From Sympetrum striolatum (taxonomy: Eukaryota > Arthropoda > Insecta > Odonata > Libellulidae), in the NCBI GenBank assembly GCA_947579665.1, contig OX388343.1, positions 89,136,254-89,200,253 of the forward strand: 64,000 bases of DNA. Direction: 5' to 3'. This document shows positions 55,146 through 64,000 of this stretch, in pieces. A model generated the notes under the pieces. It was not told where the DNA came from, searched no databases, and was given only the letters and a program-made list of their open reading frames with translations. Within the stretch, counting starts at the first letter, position 1; the number at the start of each line of letters is the position of its first letter. A program made the translations under genes and the position numbers.

Positions 55146-58100
55146 TAAATTACGTTTAATAGTATTTAAAAAAGAACGACCAGTGAAAGACAAGGGGAAT
55201 TGATTCATCCCTTAAAAGGAATTACCATTGATATTCAGTGCTATTTGAAATTAAAAAATATATGAACGTGTTTATCAAAAATACTACCTACATTATTCCA
55301 AAAATTGTATCATTTTACGAAATAGTTATTGCTGCGGGAAATATAATTTGAAATAAATATCCTGGTGCTTAAAATGGTGGTTAATTTAATTATTAATAAG
55401 CACCAAACTGAGACCTGGTATTATAATGTTTCGTCTAAACTGCTTATCGACTAATCTGAAGATGCGTAATCGCAGTTTAGAGGCATGGAGTGTATTATCA
55501 ATAAATTTTAAGATTTGAAGCTCATTTAGTTGGTTCTTATATTTATCATGATTTAAAATACCAGTGAGTGTTTAGTTGTAGATTAGAATACGGTTAGTTG
55601 GAGTTAAAGTTTAGATTACTGTCACACTTCATGCTAAATGTATTTTATTATACCGTGTATAATCCCTTTATTTTTAAAACAAAACGAAAAAATTTGAATG
55701 TCATAGATGTGAACATTTTAAAGTTTTTAGTCTTTCTCTTTCGGGCTCTTAATTTAACTCGTCATTTATTCTTACTTATACATTTACATCCATACTTAAA
55801 ACCGTGGTATATTGGAATTTGCTCTGTTTTAACCCTTACAAGGTGAGGTTTGCGTAAACGTATCTTGGAGGAAATGAAGTTGAGCGGAACTGCGCTCGAG
55901 TAAGACCTCTTTATCTATATTTGCACTGCTGGGGAATTCTCCGCAACGTGCAAAAAACGTATGAGCGAGACGGTTCGAAACAAGAGTTCTCTACATATAT
56001 TCCGGATTTCAATATCTCTTGGTTGGATTCGTCACGGCGTTAGATGGGGGTACGTTAGAACGAGAGCTCAGTGAATCCCGAGTAATATCCCAGCGCTCGG
56101 CCTAGCTTCACTTGTTTATTTTTCAGCTGAGCTTTTTGGCCTGTGACCCTTCCTCAGTGTCCCCAGGAGGCCGAGTGAAGGTAATCCTGCGATCGCCCTT
56201 CCCAGAGAGACCGCGTTTTTTTCCTCTCTCGAGAAATTCTCGCGTCGCCGAGTATTGAAAGCCTTTGACGGGCTGCGGAGGATTTATTTTTCCTCTCTTT
56301 TTGGGTCTGAGGGAAGCGTGATCGACTTTGGCCTCCTTGGTGTCTCGTTATAAAGGATCACCACACGCCGCCCGCTTCTCTCAGCTTTAATCTTTTATTG
56401 AAGATATTCTGAAGAGGTTTCCGTTTTCTGTAACGAGCGGTTTCGACTTTAAAATACGATGAAAACTTTTCGGTGCAAAATTTTGCTCTTTTAATTTTTT
56501 TGGATGCCCTTCGAGTTGTGCACTGCCCGGATGTTTTTCACGGGTATCCGCGATGAAGGGACGTATATGAAAATTAAATTCGTGGTGATTTTGTATGAAT
56601 TCTGAATTTGCAAACTCGAACCAGGTGTTTTGTATAGAACGTTCATCTATACTGTATTAAAACTTGACCTTCGCCTGCTCACTGTCTAGCGCACATGAAT
56701 AACCATGAGACTGTACGCTGCAGTATATAGGCCCACTTTATGCAGCGACACAGCACTGTCAACTTTCCAATCTCGTTTTAAATTTAAATGTGTGTTGGTC
56801 TTTGTAATACCGTTTTGGAGTACGTTGCCAGTCGCGGAAACGAAGTAAATGAATTATTTTGCTGGTGAAAAGGAAGAAAAAACAATGCAGTTAAAAGTCG
56901 GAAATGACGTGCTTCTCATCATAAGGTTATGCGTGGTCAGTCAAGTGCCAACTTCGTGATTGCCTTAGCAATGCAGATCGTCTGCTGTCTGTAAGATATC
57001 GAGTTTGGTTTTCCGACGTAGTTTGCCTTCCTCTTTGATTAGGATGCTGTGAGTGGGAAAAGTCCACGTCTAACTCCAGAACAATGGTCCTTCGAATAAA
57101 ACTCTTAGTTGGTTTCGATGAGAGGGAAAAATATGAATTAGCATCATTCGCACACTCTCTCAAGCCATCACATCCATGAGAAAGGCTTGGAAAAGGGCTT
57201 CTACTCCTTCAACCAGTGTCAAGAGACAGGTGAAAAATATTCGATCATCAAGATGAGACAGGAGGGAGCGTTACGTGTAGTTTAAAAAAAATCAATTTAC
57301 TCAATTGCCAAACCTAGCCGGAAAATAGCCTACAAAGTTTCATGATGCAACGAAGTTTAATATGCTTTTGAAAATATAAGTAAAACGACATTTTTCTGAA
57401 TCAGCGCCAATTTCACTAGATTTCATTTCTTGCCATCGATGTAAAATTGATAAGAATCCGCCATTCTGAGCTGTATTTCTCTATCTTTTTAGGTCACATG
57501 TCCCTCCTATGCTTTTCAAAACTCTTATGTTCCCCATATGACATTATCATGACTATGAGTATTCAAAAATTAAATTATTCATTGAATGAAGCATATAAGA
57601 CAAGTTGTTCAGGACACAGGCTTTAAATTTTAGAAATGAATCAATAGGAAATTGTTAGAAAAAAGTAAATTTTTAAGACATATAAGACATTTTACTATCC
57701 CCTCCTTGAAAAAATTAACTTGTCCTGCTGGACCCTAGTTGGGAAACACCAATGCAGAGCGAAAAAAAAGTTTGTTGGTTAAATATTTATCGAAATCAAC
57801 TCAATTCTTCACGGTCAATATCACGGATAATGAACCGATTATTACCAGATAAAACCGCATTATTCCATAAAAGTACTTTATCCGATAAAAGGTATTAAGA
57901 GTTTTTACTCATCCGCTCGCAAAAGTTAATCCTGCAGAGCTGCATTCGACTCTGAACTTCCGGTAGGATGCATCATCGAAAAATTGCTCTTCCGGAAATA
58001 ATCCGTGGGACCATCACATCCATTAAAGTCCCTTTCTTTTTGGGAGCTCGTTCAACAGTTATGAGATAACCTATTACGTTCTCCCTTTGGGTCCCCATCC

Positions 58101-58846
58101 GTGGTCATCCGCCCATTCCTCTGCCTAAAGACCCTCTTTCCCAAGAGGAATGCGCGGTCGCTGCGGCGGCATTCTTGAGATAGCGCGCGCGTAAAAGGAT
58201 TACGCAACAATCGTCGCCGTTGGAAACCGTTCATAAATACGCGATTGCCGCCTTTGGACTCTCGATGACGAGTCGCTTCCGTTTGCGACTTTTCGAATCC
58301 TATATTTATTCCACCGAGTAATCCGTCTTATCGTTTGAGTCATCCGCCTTGATTCCATTTGCTGGACTTTGCGGGTGGAGAGTTATTTATCTTCCGAATG
58401 ACTTACTTTTATCGCGGAATTTCAATCGAGTCGGTTTAAGTGAAGCAGCGGCAAACTTAGATTTTTTCTTCTTTTTTCTGACTTGGATGACGAATATGGA
58501 TTCTGCTAATTAATGTTTTGTGGAATCTTTTAAGTTTACTAAAATTTCCATTTTCAAAAGTCCAAATTCATCTCTTTGAGAAGCCATTGGTAGCTGTAAA
58601 CTAGAATTAATTACTTTCGAGTGAAAACTGAAAAAAATGATACAATGCTAGATGAAAAAAGCTGCACAATTTTAAAATTTTTCCTTTATCCGACATATAT
58701 TACTTAATGGGCAATTTCTGAAAAATACCATAACAAAGCAGGCTTAGTCAAAATTATGGGACGTTGTAATTGAGAATTTTTAGATATAAGGTAACATTAA
58801 ACTCTGCACTTGAAATTGTGCTACTTAACCCTTAACCCAAGGTTGT
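55146..58846. other. Intergenic DNA with GC-rich islands, no gene recognised
   Basis: The intervals 56000-56400 and 57900-58460 are GC-rich, and the first holds a promoter candidate listed separately. Frames at 55598-55846, 56927-57163 and 58052-58234 lack known domains. The rest is AT-rich. Confidence 0.35.
56349..56385 (+). promoter_or_regulatory. Core-promoter candidate (TATA plus TCAG initiator)
   Basis: TATAAAG (56349-56355) is followed by CTCTCAGC with TCAG at 56381-56384, about 33 bp apart, at the downstream edge of a GC-rich island. The first ATG (56459) opens only 11 codons (MKTFRCKILLF) before TAA, so any real product would need splicing. No donor with a good consensus follows. Confidence 0.3.
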
Positions 58847-58917
58847 ACAGAATTGAAAAATAGCGACTTGGCTGGGACAAATTTGTTTCCAGCCAAGTCA
58901 CTATTTTACACTTCTGT
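58847..58917. repeat. 71-bp palindromic hairpin
   Basis: Arms 58857-58875 and 58889-58907 (AAAATAGCGACTTGGCTGG and its complement) pair over 19 bp with one mismatch. An outer pair ACAGAA/TTCTGT (58847-58852, 58912-58917) extends it across a symmetric 4-nt internal loop. The 13-nt centre is itself partly self-complementary. Confidence 0.85.
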
Positions 58918-59084
58918 GCTACCTAAGAATGTTATGTAGACTGTTTGAGTATGTACACTTATACACTCAAATTAAAATCCACGTATGTTTGAATTTTGGT
59001 GGCTACAGCTCAATCGATCCTTCTACCTGGAAAGTGTGTGCTGATTTTCTGCCATGTTTGTCAATATGTGATGACAGGAGAAAG

Positions 59085-59283
59085 AGCATTTCGGCAAACG
59101 AGTGAATGAACGAATTCCTTCATTAGCTGAGAGGCCATTGCCTTAATTAAGGAGTTTCGAATAGGTGATTTTCGTAAAATAGCATTTCTGCGAACGAATG
59201 TCATGCCATGAACTAATTCCTTCGTTGGCCGAGAGGCTATTGCGTTAATTATCGAATTGCGAATAGGTAATTTTCGTAATACG
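59085..59283 (+). repeat. Imperfect tandem duplication of about 96-100 bp
   Basis: The unit beginning AGCATTTC at 59085 repeats at 59181. Both contain ATTCCTTC, a GAGAGGC(C/T)ATTG block, TTAATTA, and CGAATAGGTGATTTTCGTAA (or GCGAATAGGTAATTTTCGTA). Confidence 0.75.
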
Positions 59284-61636
59284 ATGGGATGGTTGGAATG
59301 GAGAGTGCAGTCTGAGATATCGTGAGCTGAAACTCTTTCGACATTGTGAAGCGTTTTATTTGAGTTGTCTTTGTGACAGGACGAAGGCTGAAGGCGTTAT
59401 TAAGTATCCTTAAAAGATCTGTAAAAATCTTTTAAGGATGAACTTGATTGAAAGTATACGTCTTTAATCCACGGATTTATGAGTAAATGAGTCTTTGGGA
59501 ACTTATTGCTCATACTTTATCCTACTATATTATCATAGAATGAGTTTGCTATTGTGTTAATTCTGTATTGGTAATCTTATCCGTCATTGTGTGGCCTTTA
59601 GTTTCTGTTACCGTTTGCAGCTTTGATACTACCCTGCAACCATGTCTCTATCTCAGTTTCTTTTCATTTCGCGTATTCCTCAAATCTTTAATTTCTTTCG
59701 TTTCACGTTCGTCGAATTATTACCTTTAGAATTTACTGTGTAACAGTACGTAGGCTGTATGTCAAAATTAATTTAGCCTACCTTTCTACCTAAAACTCTG
59801 TGGAGGATTTAATTGATTGATGTTAGATTTTTGAAACTATGATTTGATGAGTGAAAGAGTCTTTCGAAAATCATTCCTAATAGAACTCAAACATGAGTTT
59901 GCTGTATGTAATTTATTTCTCTATCGGTAGCTTTGACCCATCTTTGTTTTGTAATTTTCCCTATCCAGTTCTAAAAAAAAACAAATGGAAAATATTCAAT
60001 TTCATCAAGGTACGGCAGCAGAGAAAATGTGAATAATCTCTTTATGTTAGAGTTGAAAGGACACCATCTATCTGATCTATCTCTGATTGGATGTCAACAA
60101 TTTCTAGGAAATGCAATATTGGATTTTAAGAGCTTCTAGGAACGGATTATTAAAACCTTTTGACGTCGAAACTCCGTTGTTTGCCCAATCACGGGTATCA
60201 CGTGATCATTAATCAAGTTCTATTCGGCTTCAATTCCTGGAAAATAATCTAGGTCGATATTGTAATGAACTCAAGCCTTAGAACACCGGGGCAATGTGTT
60301 GAATCGCGTGAGCACTACCGGATTAAAATTTCTCGGAAATCCATTTATGCGCATTGTCATTCTCGGAGGGAAATAGTTCATGAAGAAGACTTATCTGTTC
60401 CAGGTAACGCGATGGATAAACAGTTGATAGTGTCCTCGTTTAAGCGGAACTACCTCCAGCCGTTTCCTCCCGTGGATCTGCGAAATACTTTTGCTTTCAA
60501 AGCCCGTAAAAAAATACTAATTCAGAATTTCGAAAAATTCGCCGAATGTGATTACAGTTTCGTGCGAATTCAGCAATTACGATCACCTTGAGCTAATTGC
60601 TGTTATCTGCTGAAACTTGTTTTCTCTTCAGGACTGCGCCGTAACTCGTTTGAAGCGATTCAAAATAACTTCGGTTTTCAAAGTTTGATAGCAGGAAATT
60701 TCTCTGGTCTAAAAATAACTGAAAATTTGGAGTAGATTGAAAGTAGTGAGATTTAAGATATTTAACTATGCTTTTGGAACGTGCTTATACGATAATGTTG
60801 CAGCTATGATCTTTTTTCTTAAGGTGACGCGGTCATTGTGGCATCGCTTTCTGACTTGCCTTCATTCGCGGCACGCTTACGCCGTATTTCATGATTCCCG
60901 GCACACTAAACTACACGTTCTGAATTTTGATTTCGAAATCAAATTAAACTAAGGAGAGAATACCAAGCTGGGAATAAAAACACTGAATTATTTTGCTTGA
61001 CAAACTCCCAGTTAGCGAATGAAACCTCGCAAAATAAAGTTGAGAAAATCGTATGTTACTCCACATAGGAAGAGCCTACTCGCTTCACGCTGGTTTAAAG
61101 ACAATGATTTTTGGATTACAAAAGATCTTACAACTCGATTTTACCTGTTCTGATTTATGTGAGCAGACCTATGCATTAGAAATGCTAAAATCTTGTGTGA
61201 AAGTTCAGGAAAATTCCTACAACTATCACTATATATATAATATTTTTTCCAAGGGAAAAATTTTTTTTGCGAAGTTTAGCTATCGCAAGGATTTGGTCAG
61301 GGATCTGTATACACGTTAAGTAAATTCATCGTAGCAAATATTTTGAGTAAATATTTTGTTTGGTTATTTTTGCATTTTAGTTGGATCCGGAGTTGCTGAT
61401 ATTTTCCAAAATTCGTTTTTACTACTGTATAACATTTTTTGGTAGGGATAATCATATTTTAAGTATTTTTGGTACTGCCGTTTATGTCACCGTACCTTGA
61501 TTGATGGAATTGTTTCCTTTTGTATTTTGATACAAGGTACAGAAAGAAGTATCTTTCATCTACATCGTCTTGTTTGTGGCTGAATAGAAAGCTTCTGAGT
61601 TTTGAGCGATGCTGATACTGATTACTGTCTTCCCTC
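59284..61636. other. Intergenic DNA with a diverged internal duplication
   Basis: The interval 59470-59610 resembles 59835-59965: GATTTATGAGTAAATGAGTC and GATTTGATGAGTGAAAGAGT, then ATGAGTTTGCT in both. Frames at 60265-60591 (108 codons) and 61053-61319 have no recognised domain. Confidence 0.4.
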
Positions 61637-61845
61637 GTGGAATGCCAAAACAAAGTGTTACTTGTAGAAGCATTTTGATTTACTTTTGTGGGCATTTCCG
61701 CTTACAGCATTTTAGCTTGATGAGAAAAGCAAGAGCAAACTACCTCACTCCTCACCTTACCTAGTAAGCCTCTTTACCCTAATTTAGATAATGTAAAATG
61801 GGCTCCAAGATCCGGCTTACGGTATGAATACTTTACAGACAGTGG
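61637..61845 (+). repeat. Dispersed repeat family DR1, long copy
   Basis: AAGTGTTACTTGTAGAAGCA, CGCTTACAGCATTTTAGC, AACTACCTCACTCCTCACCT, CTAGTAAGCCTC and GAATACTTTACAGACAGT run in the same order and orientation as 18590-18790. Confidence 0.75.
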
Positions 61846-62572
61846 AATAAGTGTCTCGTATCGCTCATATTATTTTTCTTTTTGTCATAGGAATACGATA
61901 ATTGCGATTTTCATTGTTGCTATTATGGCATTAATCGTCATGATACGACGATAATCGTTAGATTTGATTGACTTTATCGTTTGATTATCATCATATTATT
62001 GTCACTCATCATTCTCCATTGCTGTGAACAACTTTAATTAGGAACGCATCGAGGAATACCATGGACAAAGCATTTCATTCTGGAGACGACATTGAAAGGG
62101 AAGGTCCCCTATCATAAACTCCTTGTTCTTTCCGAAGGAAACTGATCATTAGAATGTCGGCAGTGTGTATCGAGCTTCGCTGTGGGGAACACTTGGACAT
62201 TTTGGGCATTTTAGCTCTGAAAAACGGTTTTACGTGACTCCCATTTTCGGCAGCGCATCGGAAAATTGATAGCTGCAGGAATTGATGGCCCAAAAACTGG
62301 AACCGCTTGCTATTAATAATAAAACCAAATACCGGACACCTGCCTCTCTCCGCTCCCTATTTTTTTATCGTCGATTGCTTCCGTAATGGAGATTGCTTTA
62401 AGTCGCCTCTTTCTCATCATCCTGTTTACTTTAAGGGCATCAGCGGAAATGACTTAATATTGTCCATATCTCAAGGCTGTTGTTAATTTTTTCCGTGGTT
62501 ATGTGTGCAATGAGATGCAACCGTTTCGTATCAGCGGAAATAGCGTTATAGTCCATTGCTTAAATAGCGTTA
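61846..62572. other. Intergenic DNA, no gene recognised
   Basis: A 72-codon minus-strand frame at 62075-62293 has no known domain. The sequence is otherwise unremarkable up to the long repeat. Confidence 0.35.
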
Positions 62573-63827
62573 GCATTAGCTAGCGAGCGGCAGATGTGTC
62601 ACTAATGCTGCAACTGCAAGGCGCTTCAAGGCTTACCCAGATCACGTTCAAATCTCGAGGTGCGAGGACGCAGAAGGCATAAACATCGGAAACATAGTGT
62701 TACACCGGAGAACGTGATCCCTCCCGGAGGCTTTGAAATGCCAGCGATTGTTGTTTTCGGCAGGCGCTGGAACGCTGGTAGTGACGATTTAGTTTATCCA
62801 GGGGCATATCTCTTCATTCTTCACACTCTATGGTGAGTAAAAAACTCAAATACAACGATTGTGTTGTATTTCTCATTTAAAAAAATCATTTATTATTGAG
62901 GGTCTGTCTCACTCATTACCTGAAGTTTTGTTTATATTCAGCAATGTAATTTACTATAACGAAGTAACCTATGCTTAAATGTTTTTCATAAGATAACCGA
63001 AATCACTCGTGGAATCTGATTTTAATGCAGTGATACTGTTTGGACGGGAATACGTATTGATATTTTTTACCATCTTTGAGAAAATTGAATTCATTGAACG
63101 GGAAAGCTAGTCTTACATTTATATTTACGGCAAGTGAGGCGATGTTTTTTAATTTGCGTGCTCGCCGAAGAGTGGCGCTGTGATATACTGGTTATGGTCT
63201 TCATAGGGTGGGCGGGTTACCTATTACCTTGAAGAGTATTACTCCTTGAAATAGAGTCTTGCTAGATTCCGAGCATGTATCTCTCACAGAAGATACGTTA
63301 CCGCTTGAGTAAAAGCAAGGAGGATGGAGTCATCCATCCAGTAATATTCGTTATTCCAGTAGTATTCGTGCTCTTATCCGTTTGTGAAAGCATCTTTCAG
63401 TTTCTATGGATCATGTGATGTTTATAAAACAAAATTTCTCGTTTTAGACCAATAATGATTGACTCAAATAGTTTTTTGTTCATCCGAATGAAGTTGTAAA
63501 ACTCGTGGGTGAAGTTTACCTGTCATCGTTGTGCATTGTTTAATGGTTTACCAGTCATTTTAAGGCTGAAAATATTTATGAGTAAGAAATTCTCTATATT
63601 TCCAAATTGGGTATTCACAACATTACTTATGAAAAATTTGGTCGACCCGTTATCCGTATGGGTTGATACTTTTCATAGTAGGTTTAGCGATACTTTATCA
63701 ACCTGAATTCTGAATTTTTTGGTTAAGATCGTTTTCACTATAATTGTTGGTTATTTAAATATCCAAGTATGGAAATATATTTTAGGTATTCTTTTACTTC
63801 ATCATAATATAACACGACATATGTAGC
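62573..63827 (+). repeat. Long dispersed repeat, copy B (internally deleted)
   Basis: It matches copy A (15620-18269) from GCATTAGCTAGCGAGCGG to CATATGTAGC in the same orientation. It lacks about 1.32 kb (junction near 63032, GCAGTGAT-ACTGTTTGG) and about 86 bp near 62690. The pyrimidine tract, ATG (62830-62832) and GTGAGT donor are intact. A 65-codon frame (63509-63706) is broken in copy A, which argues against coding. Confidence 0.8.
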
Positions 63828-64000
63828 GTAACCCGCCGTTACTTGCGCTCGATTTAGTTACGCGGTTAATCGCGAGGGGTGTTTCTACACCCCACCGGAC
63901 TTCATCATTTATTACTGTTATCTTCGAAAACGTTCTGGATTATTTTTATCTGAAACCATTTATAGATCTTTTTGGATATGATATCTAAATTTTACATTGA
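63828..64000. other. Window end with a perfect short hairpin
   Basis: Immediately after repeat copy B the sequence is GC-richer and holds GGGGTGT-TTCT-ACACCCC (63876-63893), a perfect 7-bp stem with a 4-nt loop. No gene is seen before the window ends. Confidence 0.5.

Noticed and set aside
63509..63706. 65-codon frame inside repeat copy B
   Set aside because: The matching part of copy A is interrupted by stops, and the two copies differ evenly rather than mainly at third positions.
1..64000. CRISPR arrays, bacterial operons or prophage
   Set aside because: No regularly spaced short repeats with unique spacers and no dense coding; the window is plainly eukaryotic.

Overview
The window looks like 64 kb of arthropod (most likely insect) nuclear DNA. 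It is AT-rich and gene-poor, with GT-AG introns, TATA/TCAG-type core promoters, decayed LINEs, MITE-like elements and a clip-domain serine protease homologue of an arthropod-typical class. The species cannot be named from the sequence.

One protein-coding gene is well supported, at 1835-12107 (+). Its five exons join in frame to about 1300 residues: a signal peptide, a Cys/Gly/Ser-rich region, a first collagen-like Gly-X-Pro arm, a six-cysteine clip domain split by intron 1, a second and longer collagen-like arm, a Gln/Pro/Ser linker, and a trypsin-like domain in which the catalytic Ser is replaced by Asp. It resembles the non-catalytic, scarface/masquerade-like clip-domain homologues, but the two collagen-like arms are unusual. 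A TATA box lies 47 bp upstream of the start codon and two AATAAA signals follow the stop.

From 12.3 to 64 kb I find no complete gene. This part holds: a 247-bp MITE (13.75 kb); two copies about 47 kb apart of a long repeat (15.62-18.27 and 62.57-63.83 kb), each with a GC-richer block ending in a pyrimidine tract and an ATG directly abutting a splice donor; a dispersed repeat of about 75 to 200 bp in at least nine places, including a tandem array at 54.83-55.15 kb; 5'-truncated LINE remnants of at least three kinds; a small inverted-repeat MITE family; tRNA-derived SINE-like fragments; and several long perfect or near-perfect hairpins. A few GC-rich islands (near 26.5, 34.7, 37.2, 43.9, 51.4-52.0, 54.4-54.7, 56.0-56.4 and 58.1 kb) stand out from the AT-rich background and some hold promoter-like motifs, but I could not link them to a coding gene.

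The most notable items are the collagen-armed protease homologue, the duplicated 'ATG at the exon end' promoter block, the dispersed repeat that has become a tandem array, and the hairpins at 47,989-48,089 and 58,847-58,917.
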